Source: Nocardia wallacei
GTDB taxonomy: Bacteria > Actinomycetota > Actinomycetes > Mycobacteriales > Mycobacteriaceae
Direction of reading: 5' to 3'
Assembly (NCBI RefSeq): GCF_029868745.1
Contig: NZ_JARWOP010000358.1
Location: forward strand, 1 to 64,000
DNA length: 64,000 nt
The position numbers were made by a program, and so were the translations under genes. Under the pieces are notes generated by a model, which worked only from the letters and a program-made list of their open reading frames with translations, was not told the origin of the DNA and did no database searches. The stretch's first letter is position 1. Every line of letters starts with the position of its first letter. Shown in pieces: positions 8,681 through 17,595 of this stretch.

Positions 8681-10128
8681 GCCGACTCCCCCGCCGCGCC
8701 ACGGTGGTCCCGCCGCCACCGGAATCGCCGCTCGAACCCGGCCACGAATTCCGCCCGCGGCACCGACGACGTCGACCGCTCCACCACGCCGTCGTCGGCC
8801 ACGTAGAACACCGCGCGATCCAGCGTCGTCTCACCCGCTGGCGCCGGCGAACTCACAAGCCACCCCACACCCAGCCGCTCGGCGTGCAAGCCGGACAGCG
8901 AATATCCCTCGGTGTCGTAGCCCTGCCGGAGAATATGCGCACGAACCAGGGCGACCGCCTCGGGCTCGGCGACGCCGTCCGGCTCGTCCGCGGCCAGGCC
9001 CGCGGCCACGAATTGGAACATGGCTCCGTCGAGGTCTATGCCGTCGTCGTGACCGAACACGCGCGCGAGCCCCGCCCGGGTCACCGCACCCGATTGCGCC
9101 GCGGCCACCAACTCCGCGGCCGCCTCCGCCGCGCCCGCGTGCCCGGACGCCAGCTGCGCGGCCACACCGGCCACGCTGCCGACCGTCCACACCGCCGGCA
9201 TCGCCGGCGCGCACTCCGCCATCGCCGCCGACTCGCCTCGATACCAGCGTCCGGCCTCCCACCAGTAGCAGAACGACAGCAAACCGGTGAGCGCACGCGG
9301 GTTCAGCACCGGGTCCGTCACCCACCCCGGAGCTCCCGCAAAGAATTTCGGCACCGCCGACCCGGTGTTGTAGACGGCGTCCAGCACCGGCGACTCCCAC
9401 ACGCCACCCGAGAGCACCGCCCGGTCACCGGGCAGCACGGTCAGCGTCGAGCCGCTGCGTCCCGCGCTCTCGAACACCCCCGTCGACGGCCCGACTCGCG
9501 GCCCGCGCCGCGACCCGGCCGCCACGAACACCGCCGCCAGCACCGTCCATCGCACCCACAGCACCGCCAGGTCCGGTAATTCGCCGTCGACCGGCACCGC
9601 CCGCACCCCCGCCGCACGATCCGCACGCGCCGCCACCGCCGCCTCCCGCGGCGGCCTCGACGCCGATGCCACCCGTCCGATGTACGCCGCCAGCCACACC
9701 GGCAGGCGTTCCCGCCGATGCACTTCCAGGTCGGCGAGATAGGCCTCGGGCGCGAACAACTGCTCTCCCGGGAACGGCTCCGCGCCATGGTCGGGCAAGA
9801 CCTCGGCGCCATCGGAATCCACGCGCACCAGCAGTCGCCACCACGGCCCGTCACCGGACCCGGCCGAGACCGCACGATGCCGCCGCACCGCCGCCCACAC
9901 CGTCTCCGGAACCCGGCACCGGACGGTCCGCGTGCCGTCGTGGGCCAGCAACGACGCCGACTCGCTGACGACGGTCATCGCGAACCACGCCTCCAACCGC
10001 TGCCACCCCGCCGGCACGAATTCCGCCAGCCCGGCGGCGATCTCCGCGACCAGCTGCTCGGACTCACTCGGGCCGGCCACGCCATCCTCCGCACCTCGGC
10101 GACGCGATCGTCGAAGGCGCCGGATCAT
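8677..10128 (-). CDS. Putative immunity/partner protein of the toxin operon
   Basis: 483 residues, first gene of the three-gene toxin operon. The N-terminal 150 residues resemble the style of bacterial immunity proteins such as the YezG-like families: a helix, a conserved Trp in PAGWQRLEAW, then alternating strands with acidic loops. The central part is Ala-rich and helical. The C-terminal 80 residues form a small alpha/beta module (GWLVSSP, then VFYVADDGVVE) reminiscent of short immunity domains. There is no signal peptide or membrane segment, so the protein is probably cytoplasmic. The stop overlaps the next start as GTGA. Immunity function is inferred from position and overall look; a chaperone for the WXG100-like protein is the main alternative. 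Confidence 0.7.
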   Translation of the reverse strand: MIRRLRRSRRRGAEDGVAGPSESEQLVAEIAAGLAEFVPAGWQRLEAWFAMTVVSESASLLAHDGTRTVRCRVPETVWAAVRRHRAVSAGSGDGPWWRLLVRVDSDGAEVLPDHGAEPFPGEQLFAPEAYLADLEVHRRERLPVWLAAYIGRVASASRPPREAAVAARADRAAGVRAVPVDGELPDLAVLWVRWTVLAAVFVAAGSRRGPRVGPSTGVFESAGRSGSTLTVLPGDRAVLSGGVWESPVLDAVYNTGSAVPKFFAGAPGWVTDPVLNPRALTGLLSFCYWWEAGRWYRGESAAMAECAPAMPAVWTVGSVAGVAAQLASGHAGAAEAAAELVAAAQSGAVTRAGLARVFGHDDGIDLDGAMFQFVAAGLAADEPDGVAEPEAVALVRAHILRQGYDTEGYSLSGLHAERLGVGWLVSSPAPAGETTLDRAVFYVADDGVVERSTSSVPRAEFVAGFERRFRWRRDHRGAAGESA

Positions 10129-10468
10129 CGGCGCGCCGCACGCTCCACGCGAAGTTCATGGACATTCCCCTGGATAGCCTCGATCGGTTCGTCACCAGCA
10201 CACATGCCGTCGACATGACGATTTCGCCGCGCCGGTGCCGGCGCAAGTCGATATTGCCAACGATGGGGACCCGTTCCGGTAGCAGGGACAGTGAGCGCCG
10301 CGGCGACGCTCGCCAACCTTCACCGCCGGTCCTTGCGGAAATCTTGGCGTTCGCTTGTGCCGCATACCGCCCGGCGGGGCATACCGGGCCTTACCAGTCT
10401 GATTGCTTCAGTATCTCCCGGTCATCGGTACATCGCGTAGACGGGCGGGTGATTCCGCGGGGCCGTGG
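10129..10468. other. Intergenic region upstream of the toxin operon
   Basis: About 340 bases without a convincing gene. It is the only long gap upstream of the toxin operon, so the operon promoter probably lies here, on the minus strand. Short reading frames on both strands lack ribosome binding sites and recognisable protein features. No clear terminator for the P450 operon was found. Confidence 0.5.
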
Positions 10469-11680
10469 TTACTCGAGGGGGAACGGGGGCGAGGGCGGGA
10501 AGGTGACCGGCAGCGCGGTCAGGGCACGGTGGAACGGGCCGGGGCGCCAGGTCAGGGCCTCTGGGCGGACGGCCAAGGTCATGTCCGGCAGGGCATCGAT
10601 GAGCTGGTCCACCCCGTCCTGCGCGATCAGGTAGGCGGCCTGCTGGGCGGGACAGGCGTGCGGCCCAGCGCCCCACGCCAGATGTGACCGGTTGCCGGTG
10701 TGGTCGCCCGCACTGACAATCGGATCGTTGTTGCAGGCCGCGATGCTGATCACCACCGGCTGGTGGGCCGGTAACCAGACATCGTCGATCAGGATCGGAT
10801 GCCGCGGATAGCTCATGCAGAAATTCGCCATGGGCGGATCGCGAAAGAGCACCTCGTCCAACGCGTCTCGCGTCTGCAGGCTGCCGCCGAGGACGTTGCC
10901 GGCGAATCCGTCACTGGTGAGCACCGAGAGCATGGTGTTCGTGATCAGGTTCAGCACCGGCTCGACTCCGGCGCCGTAGAGCGGGACCAGTTGCTCGACG
11001 ACCTCCTCATCGCTCAACCCGGCCGGATGCTGCAGCAGCCTCGTCGTGATGTCGTCACCGGCGTCGGCGTGCTTCTGCGCGACCAGCTCCATCAGCGCCT
11101 CGATGAGCATCGAATTGCCCTGTGCCGCATCGCTTCCCTCGAACATCGCCATGATTCCCGCGGCAACGCGGCGACCGATGTCCGGCGGGCAGCCGAGCAT
11201 GGCGTTGATGGCCTCGAACGCGAGCGGGGTCGCGTACTGGGCGATCAGGTCGGCCGACCCGGTCTCGCAGAAGCCGTTGATCAGCGGCACGGCGATCCGC
11301 TCCACGATGCTGTGCAGGCCGTGCAGGTCGACCGCGGTGATCGCGGCGACATTGGCCTCCCGGTACCGCGCGTGTTCGGCGCCGGCCGAGCGGATCGCGT
11401 TGGGCCGCCACTCCAGCATGGGCTTCACCGGGCACTCCGCGGGGATGTGCTGCTGCCAGCCGCGCGGGTCGGCGGGGAAGTGGTCGGGATCGTGCAGGAT
11501 GCGCACCGCGGTCCGGTAGCCGATCACCAGCGTCGCGGGCACTCCCGGAGCGAGCTCGACGGGCACCATCGAGCCGTAGCGCTCCCGCATACGCCGGTAG
11601 GCGCGGTGCGGTTCGGTCGCGAATTCCGGCGCGTACAGGGCCACCCGGGGGCCGTCGGTGTCGATCGGTGAGCTGGTCAT
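10469..11680 (-). CDS. Cytochrome P450, CYP157-like, with atypical ExxR motif
   Basis: 403 residues from ATG 11680, which overlaps the stop of the linalool-dehydratase-like gene as ATGA. The heme-binding loop is present as WGAGPHACPAQ with Cys343 as the iron ligand. The I-helix region carries LVPLYGAGVEPVLN. The K-helix, where P450s normally show ExxR, reads DEVLFRD: Glu276 is four residues before Arg280 instead of three. Loss or change of ExxR is a known trait of the actinobacterial CYP157 family, and the ending LTWRPGPFHRALTALPV also fits that group. It should be a soluble heme monooxygenase needing separate redox partners; none is encoded nearby. The tight operon suggests it acts on the product or substrate of the neighbouring isomerase-like enzyme (inference). 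Confidence 0.9.
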   Translation of the reverse strand: MTSSPIDTDGPRVALYAPEFATEPHRAYRRMRERYGSMVPVELAPGVPATLVIGYRTAVRILHDPDHFPADPRGWQQHIPAECPVKPMLEWRPNAIRSAGAEHARYREANVAAITAVDLHGLHSIVERIAVPLINGFCETGSADLIAQYATPLAFEAINAMLGCPPDIGRRVAAGIMAMFEGSDAAQGNSMLIEALMELVAQKHADAGDDITTRLLQHPAGLSDEEVVEQLVPLYGAGVEPVLNLITNTMLSVLTSDGFAGNVLGGSLQTRDALDEVLFRDPPMANFCMSYPRHPILIDDVWLPAHQPVVISIAACNNDPIVSAGDHTGNRSHLAWGAGPHACPAQQAAYLIAQDGVDQLIDALPDMTLAVRPEALTWRPGPFHRALTALPVTFPPSPPFPLE

Positions 11681-13842
11681 GCGGGCCTCAGTTCGATCAC
11701 GGTGCGGTCGTGCAGGTCGATGGTGATGCGGGCGGTGCCGCGGGCGTCGGCGTGAACGACGGCTTCCGTGGCGCCGTGCGCGTGGTAGGTCTGCGCGGGC
11801 CTGAGCCGGTCCAGCACCACGGCGTAACGGCCGGGCGCCACGCCCGCCCGGAAGACGGCGTCCAGACCGGCGCCGTCCCCGACCGCCCTGGCCACCAACA
11901 CATCCGGGTGCGGCAGTTCGGCGATGCGCGGGCCGTGCTCCCAGGCAACCGGGCGCGGGCGCGACATCATATCGGTGAGCGCGCACGGCCGTCCCAGGCT
12001 GCCCAGTCCCAGCATGCCGTTGGCGTGCACCGACGCCGCGGTGAAACCTCGTGCGCCCGTGCGGTTCCCGTGCTCACCGAACTCCAGTTGCTCGACCGCC
12101 GCGCGCCACAGCGACGAATGCCACTCCCGCGCACCGCATTCCTGCGCGAGCAGCATGGCGGCCGCCAGCGGTTCGGCGTTGGTCGCCGCCTGCGAACCCC
12201 AATCCGCCGCGGTGGGCGATTCGGAGCCACCCGTCCCGGGCAGCAGGTACTGCCCGGTTTCGAGCCACTCGCGGCGCAGGACTTCCCACGCGCGCCACGC
12301 GGTCTCCGGCAACAGCGGCGCCAGGAAGGCGACGATGCCCGCCGTGGTCGTCGGACCGCGGAAGCCGCGCGCGGTGAGGCCCAGCCCGGACGCGAGGAAG
12401 GTCACCAGATCGCCGTCGGCGGCCGTGAATTCGGTTTCCAGCGCGTGCCGCAGTCGCGGCGTGATCTCGGCGGCCGCGCCGGTGCCGCGCAGCGCGTCGG
12501 TGACCGCGACGCCCGCTGCGCTCACCGCGTTGCAGTAGGGGAACACCAGGCCCCGGGTCCGCGACCGCCCGATCGGCAGCGGTTCGCACGGCCACAGGCA
12601 CAGGTCGCTGTCGAAATTGCGGACCACGATCGCGTTGATCGCGTCGTGGTCGTAGGTCGCGGATCGTCCCAGCAGCGAATGGAATTCGAGCGCGCCCGGC
12701 GCGCGGAACCGGGCGTCGCCGGTCGCCTGTTCGAACATGCCGAGCTGCAGGTTCAGGTATCCGGTGAACATGATGTTCTGCCGCACGTCGATCGGGTCCG
12801 TCCGGCGCTTGCGGAAGTCCCAGTTGCCCAGCAGGTTCTCCCAATACCAGTACTGCCAGACCGCAGGATCCTGGAGCCGGTCGAGCAGCATCGACTGCGC
12901 GGCGTGCACCGGGCCCCGCAGCGCGGGGGTGTGCGAGTAGGCGTACATCGACAGCGCCCAGCCGAGCGCGTTGACCTGATATCGGTACTGCTGCAACGGA
13001 CCCGGGCCCTCGCCGTCGAATCCGGTCCAGTCGCCGGGCGGCCGCAGGGCGACGCGCAACAGATGGCGTAGCAGCGCGAGCTGGTCGGCGGTCGCCTCGG
13101 TCACCGGCGGGGACGCGGTAGAGCGTTGCAGCGGAACGGGATTCGTCCGCGCCGCCGCCCGCCGCTCGGTGAGATATCGGGCACGCTCGGCGCCGAGTCG
13201 CACCGCGGCACGGTGCCGGATCAGGTCGCGTGTCATCGCGATCCCGGCGCCGGCCACCGCCACGCCGAGCGCGACCCAGGAGAACCAGGTGAACGGTCCG
13301 GGCATCGCGCCGTGGTACGCCGCCAGGCCCGCACCGGCCACCGCCGCGGTGAGCACGATGACCGGCAGCGTCACATAGTCCGAGCGGGCGATGCAGCGGA
13401 ACGCGTAGGCCCAGCCGGACGCGACGAGGACACCGGCGAACCCCGCGATATGGCCGGTCAGCACCACCGCTCCCGGGGCGACCAGAACCCCGGTGACCAG
13501 CGCGGCCAGTACGACCGAGCTCGCCAGCACCACGCCGAGGCGGAATCTGCGCAACGCCCAGCCGAGGACGGCCGCCTCGGCGGCGACGAGCACCGCGTGA
13601 CCGACGACCATGGCCGTGTCGAAGTGGTGGTGCAGGGGCGGCACCGCCACGATGAGACCGGCGCCGGGAACGATCAATCCGGCGCCGAAGGCCCGCCACG
13701 GCAGCGGCAGCCCGGCGAGCACGGGACCGGCCGCCGCGACCACCCAGACCACGAGCACGACGGCCACCGTCCGGGCGAACCAGCGCGCCGTCATCGGGCC
13801 CCGCATCCGTACCGCCGGAACGGAATCGGTCGCCGCGGTCAT
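11677..13842 (-). CDS. Membrane-anchored linalool dehydratase/isomerase-like protein
   Basis: 721 residues from ATG 13842, overlapping the preceding small gene as ATGA. The N-terminal half (about residues 15-240) has roughly seven hydrophobic segments. The C-terminal part is a linalool dehydratase/isomerase domain: WYWENLLGNWDFR, DPIDVRQNIMFTGYL, and the cysteine pair CEP (Cys419) and YCN (Cys437). In the characterised linalool dehydratase/isomerase from Castellaniella the two active-site cysteines lie in a CEP...CN motif nine residues apart; here they are 18 apart, so a loop is inserted between them. The family hydrates, dehydrates or isomerises small terpene alcohols. The true substrate here is unknown. 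The downstream P450 and upstream small membrane protein form one coupled operon with it. Confidence 0.88.
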   Translation of the reverse strand: MTAATDSVPAVRMRGPMTARWFARTVAVVLVVWVVAAAGPVLAGLPLPWRAFGAGLIVPGAGLIVAVPPLHHHFDTAMVVGHAVLVAAEAAVLGWALRRFRLGVVLASSVVLAALVTGVLVAPGAVVLTGHIAGFAGVLVASGWAYAFRCIARSDYVTLPVIVLTAAVAGAGLAAYHGAMPGPFTWFSWVALGVAVAGAGIAMTRDLIRHRAAVRLGAERARYLTERRAAARTNPVPLQRSTASPPVTEATADQLALLRHLLRVALRPPGDWTGFDGEGPGPLQQYRYQVNALGWALSMYAYSHTPALRGPVHAAQSMLLDRLQDPAVWQYWYWENLLGNWDFRKRRTDPIDVRQNIMFTGYLNLQLGMFEQATGDARFRAPGALEFHSLLGRSATYDHDAINAIVVRNFDSDLCLWPCEPLPIGRSRTRGLVFPYCNAVSAAGVAVTDALRGTGAAAEITPRLRHALETEFTAADGDLVTFLASGLGLTARGFRGPTTTAGIVAFLAPLLPETAWRAWEVLRREWLETGQYLLPGTGGSESPTAADWGSQAATNAEPLAAAMLLAQECGAREWHSSLWRAAVEQLEFGEHGNRTGARGFTAASVHANGMLGLGSLGRPCALTDMMSRPRPVAWEHGPRIAELPHPDVLVARAVGDGAGLDAVFRAGVAPGRYAVVLDRLRPAQTYHAHGATEAVVHADARGTARITIDLHDRTVIELRPA

Positions 13843-14027
13843 CGAGCCCACTCCGGTTCGGTGGACAGCACCAGATGCCGGGACGTGGCGATCTCGCCGG
13901 GCGCGGCCGGGCGCGCGACCATGCCGTCCCGCCGTCGCAGCGACCGCCACAGCCACATCATCCGCGGGCCGAACAGCATCAGACCACCGAGCACCACACA
14001 GCACACCACCGCGCTCACGCCTCCCAC
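13839..14027 (-). CDS. Small single-pass membrane protein of the isomerase/P450 operon
   Basis: 62 residues from GTG 14027 (GTG 14018 is an alternative). It has a hydrophobic N-terminal segment (AVVCCVVLGGLMLFG), then a basic patch with WLWRSLRRRDG and a short polar tail. The stop overlaps the next ATG as ATGA, strong evidence that it is translated with the linalool-dehydratase-like gene. It could be a membrane partner of that enzyme. No family recognised. Confidence 0.65.
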   Translation of the reverse strand: MGGVSAVVCCVVLGGLMLFGPRMMWLWRSLRRRDGMVARPAAPGEIATSRHLVLSTEPEWAR

Positions 14028-14133
14028 TGGCTCACCACCCGGCCGACACGGCCGCCCACCGCGGGTGGCCGCCGAGCCCAGGATGATTACCTAGGTAGGG
14101 GTTTCGGCATCGGTGCCGCGATCGGTATCCCGG

Positions 14134-16680
14134 CTAACGGAGCACCGCCGTCGGGCCGCCGGAAGCCTCCGGACCCGCATAGGAGGCCGGGACGAAGCGG
14201 GTGATGGCGGAGCGCGAGGTGATCTGGAGCTTCTGCAGGATCGCCGCCACCTGTGCGTCGACGGTCCGGCGCGAACGTCCGCGGCGCGCGGCGATTTCCG
14301 CGTTCGTCCAGCCGGCGGCCGCCAGGGCGGCGACCTCCTGTTCGGCGGCCGTGAGCGCGCGCCAGCGCGGCGAGGGATCCTCGCCGCGCCCGGTCGGGCC
14401 GGGCCGCTCGGCGAGGCTGAGAGTGCCCATCGCCAGCCGCTGCACCTCGCTCGACTCGGGACGCAGTTCCGCTCCGCGGGACACGGCCGCTCCGAAAGCC
14501 CTTGTACCGAGCACCTTTTCGGCCGCGCGCACCGCCTCGCGACTGAAATCGGCGAAGGGGCCCAGCTGCTCGATGTCGACGCCCAGCCGGTCGCGCAGGC
14601 GCCGGGTGCCGCCCGCCAGCAGCGCGATCTCGGTCGCCAGCGCGGCCGGTGTGCGCCGCTCCCCCGCCGGGCCCGGCGGCGGGTCGACTAGCAGTCGGGC
14701 CAGCGACCAGGTCCGGAATTCGACCGCCCACAACGCGCCCCACTGCTCGCGCGACGGCGTCAGGGCCTGCAGCACCGCGCGCTGCACGGCCAGCGCCTCG
14801 CCCGGTTTGCCCAGCCTGGTCAACGCGATGGACCAGGTCAGCTGCGCCCACGACCGGGTCCACGACATGCCCGCGGCGGTCGTCCGGTCCAGATAGCGCC
14901 GGGCCAGCTGCCGCGCCTGCTCCGGCGGGCCGAGCAGCGCCGCCGCGAGCGCGGCGAACTGTTCGCTGGGAATCGATCCGGAGACGTTCCCGGCCCGATC
15001 GAATGTGTCGCGGGCGCGTTCGAGGACGGTGACGGCCACCGGATCCCTGCGGGCCAGCATGAGTTCCACGCCCCACGCGAAATCGACGGCCGGGGGCAAT
15101 CCCGCGTCCGTCCGGGGATCCTGCCGCCAGTCGCGCCCGAGGCCGGGCGCGCAGGCCCGGACGCACTCGTCGAGCATGGCCTCGGCGTCGCGAATCTCGC
15201 CCTGGCACAGCACGATCCAGATCAACAGCGCACGAGCGGTGATCCGCAGTTCGTCCGGCGCCGCGTTGCCGGTGACCGCGAGCGCGCGTTCGGTCCACGC
15301 CCGCATCTCGCGCAGCGAGCCCTGGACGAACGGCAGGCGCAGCGTCAGCAGCCCGACACAGATCTCCAGACCGTGGGCGCCGTCGCCCGCGGCGAGACTT
15401 CGTTCGAGCGCGGTCACGATGTCGTTCCACGAGCCGGATGCCCAGGCCATCAGGTCGCGTTCGGCCGGGCCGAAGCATCCGGCCGCCGCGGACAGCACCT
15501 TGTCGCGGTAGTAGTCGCGGTGCCGGGCGGCCGGTCGCGTCGACTCGTCCGTGCCGTCCGCGGTCCGCTCGCTCAGTCGCTGCCGGGCGAAGACCCGCAG
15601 ATTCTCCGACAGCGAGTACCGCACCGCGGTGGTGCTGATGTGCCGGGTCACCAGTGACTGCTCCGCCAGGCGTTCGAGCAGCGGCTCGATCTCGTTGCGG
15701 GCGAGGGGTTTCCGCTCCTCCCGGGAGGCGTCGTCGGGATCCGCGCAGATGGCCTGGATCGCCTCCAGCTCGGCGCCGACCGCGGCGGGTCCGGCGGCCG
15801 CGGCGGGCGGGCCGGTGTCGTAGCCGCCGGCGAACACCGACAGCCGATCGAAGAGCAGCTTTTCCTGCTCCCCGCACAAGCCGTAGGACCAGCCGATGAC
15901 CTCGCCGATGGTGCGGTGCCGCGGCTCGCCGCCTAGCGCCGGACCCGGCGGCCAGTCCAGTCGGCGGTCGGTCTCGGGGTCGTCCCCCAACTGCTGGAGG
16001 ATCGTCGCGAGCGGCCGGCGGACCAGGCATCCGGCGGCCAGGCGCACGAACAGCGGGTGCCCGTCCATGTGGCGGCAGATCCGGGCGGCGACGGCCGCCT
16101 GGTCGGCCCCGACGACCGGGTGCCCGGTCATCTCGGCGCGGTGGCGAAACAGGGCCAGCGCCTGCTCCGGCGACAGCGGCGGCACCGTGAACCGGTACTC
16201 GTCCACCCAGCCGACGGCCTCGCGACTGGTCGCCACCACGCACAACGCCGGGACCGCCTCGAGCAGCCGCGCGATCACCGCGCCCGCGCTCGCCAGCACA
16301 TGCTCGCAGTTGTCCACCACCAGGACCGGCCGGGCCGCCGCGCCCGACAGCGTGCTGACCGACGCCTCCCACGCGGAGCGGCCCGAATAGTCCGCCGACA
16401 CAACGGATCTGGCGATCTCCTCCTCGACGACCGCCACCGGACCACCCGTGGGCAGCCGCGCCAGGCGGCACCAGTGCACGCCGATGCGCCGCGACTGTTC
16501 CAGCCGTCGGCACGCCTGGGCCGCCAGCCTGGTCTTGCCGATGCCGCCCGGTCCGATCAGTGTCACCAGGCGGGTGCCGCGCACGAGTAATGCGACGAGT
16601 GCGTCCAGTTCCCGCTCACGTCCGACGAAATCATCCGCCCGCTCAGCGCTCTCGGCCGTGCCGGAATACCCCGCTGACAT
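14134..16680 (-). CDS. LuxR-family transcriptional regulator with NB-ARC-type ATPase domain
   Basis: 848 residues from ATG 16680. The N-terminal ATPase has Walker A GPGGIGKTR (about residues 43-51) and Walker B VLVVDNCEHV (about 119-128), followed by winged-helix and TPR-like helical repeats through the middle. The C-terminus is a LuxR/GerE helix-turn-helix with LTAAEQEVAAL and WTNAEIAARRGRSRRTVDAQ. Such proteins are ATP-gated activators triggered by a ligand or partner. It lies directly upstream of, and in the same direction as, the isomerase/P450 operon, separated by about 100 bases, and is its likely regulator (inference). Confidence 0.92.
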   Translation of the reverse strand: MSAGYSGTAESAERADDFVGRERELDALVALLVRGTRLVTLIGPGGIGKTRLAAQACRRLEQSRRIGVHWCRLARLPTGGPVAVVEEEIARSVVSADYSGRSAWEASVSTLSGAAARPVLVVDNCEHVLASAGAVIARLLEAVPALCVVATSREAVGWVDEYRFTVPPLSPEQALALFRHRAEMTGHPVVGADQAAVAARICRHMDGHPLFVRLAAGCLVRRPLATILQQLGDDPETDRRLDWPPGPALGGEPRHRTIGEVIGWSYGLCGEQEKLLFDRLSVFAGGYDTGPPAAAAGPAAVGAELEAIQAICADPDDASREERKPLARNEIEPLLERLAEQSLVTRHISTTAVRYSLSENLRVFARQRLSERTADGTDESTRPAARHRDYYRDKVLSAAAGCFGPAERDLMAWASGSWNDIVTALERSLAAGDGAHGLEICVGLLTLRLPFVQGSLREMRAWTERALAVTGNAAPDELRITARALLIWIVLCQGEIRDAEAMLDECVRACAPGLGRDWRQDPRTDAGLPPAVDFAWGVELMLARRDPVAVTVLERARDTFDRAGNVSGSIPSEQFAALAAALLGPPEQARQLARRYLDRTTAAGMSWTRSWAQLTWSIALTRLGKPGEALAVQRAVLQALTPSREQWGALWAVEFRTWSLARLLVDPPPGPAGERRTPAALATEIALLAGGTRRLRDRLGVDIEQLGPFADFSREAVRAAEKVLGTRAFGAAVSRGAELRPESSEVQRLAMGTLSLAERPGPTGRGEDPSPRWRALTAAEQEVAALAAAGWTNAEIAARRGRSRRTVDAQVAAILQKLQITSRSAITRFVPASYAGPEASGGPTAVLR

Positions 16681-16788
16681 GCCGACAACCCTAACGTCCG
16701 GGGTGCCGCCACGGCATGCTTCGCGATACGCGTCCCGCCGAATGTCCGTTTCGTACGTTTTCCGATGTGCCGACCGCCGCTACGCAAC

Positions 16789-17529
16789 TCACCGATAGGC
16801 CGCGGAAGCGCGGGCGGTCTCCCAGCGCTCGACTCGCCGCAGCAGCACGGCCAGCAGGACGGCGGCCGCGCCGATGAGGACGGTACCGGCGAGGAAGACG
16901 AGTACGGCGCCGCCGAAGCGTCCCGCGTCGGCGGGTTCGGTGCCGACCAGCGACATCGCCAGGGACAGGATGGCCAGCAGCAACGAACCGACGACGAACG
17001 ACAGCCACCAGAGCGTGACCATGGCCGTGGTCGCGTTGCCGCGCGGCCGCACCGGCGCGGCGGGCGTCTCCGGGTACACGGCGCGTTGCACGTCGTCGAG
17101 CACGATCGGCGGTAGCACGAGGTTCAGGAACGGGAGGAAACCGAGCACCGCCCACACCCGCGGCAGCCGGTGCCGCGCGGGCGAGAGCATGTCGGCATTA
17201 CTCCGCGCCCGATACAACCACACGACGAACAGCACACCGGCGACCGCTTGCGCGAGCACCGTCACGGTAGTGATGCCGAGCCAGGACCGGGCGGCTTCCA
17301 GATCGGTCAGGTACTGCGCGCGTTCCAGCTCACCGTTCTCGAAATCCACGTGCAACAGGTAGTTGCGCACGTGGATACCCCACTCGACGAGACGGAAGAC
17401 CAGGACCACCGTGACGGCGGCGAGGATCGCGTACGCCAGCCCGCGGAGCGACCGGAACGACGGCGGATTCCCGGCCTGCTGTCTCGCGATATTCGGCTCA
17501 GGGTCGATGCCGGAATGCTGTGGTTGCAT
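16789..17529 (-). CDS. DUF4328 membrane protein
   Basis: 246 residues from ATG 17529 (GTG 17541 is also possible). Four hydrophobic segments are visible: AYAILAAVTVVLVFRLV, TTVTVLAQAVAGVLFVVWLY, a conserved segment after the first loop, and two near the C-terminus. The signature of the DUF4328 family is present between the second and third segments: YRARSNADML, then RVWAVLGFLPFLNLVLP and a DDVQRA motif. It is an integral membrane protein of unknown function, common in actinobacteria. No operon partner is obvious. Confidence 0.85.
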   Translation of the reverse strand: MQPQHSGIDPEPNIARQQAGNPPSFRSLRGLAYAILAAVTVVLVFRLVEWGIHVRNYLLHVDFENGELERAQYLTDLEAARSWLGITTVTVLAQAVAGVLFVVWLYRARSNADMLSPARHRLPRVWAVLGFLPFLNLVLPPIVLDDVQRAVYPETPAAPVRPRGNATTAMVTLWWLSFVVGSLLLAILSLAMSLVGTEPADAGRFGGAVLVFLAGTVLIGAAAVLLAVLLRRVERWETARASAAYR

Positions 17530-17595
17530 CACCGCGACCACGGTATCGGCCGGGATGCCGCGTCGTATCGGCGAGATCGCCAGTCCTCGAACACA

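Noticed and set aside
10125-10316. Minus-strand frame of 63 codons upstream of the toxin operon
   Set aside because: No ribosome binding site, no hydrophobic or conserved pattern, and it overlaps the expected promoter.
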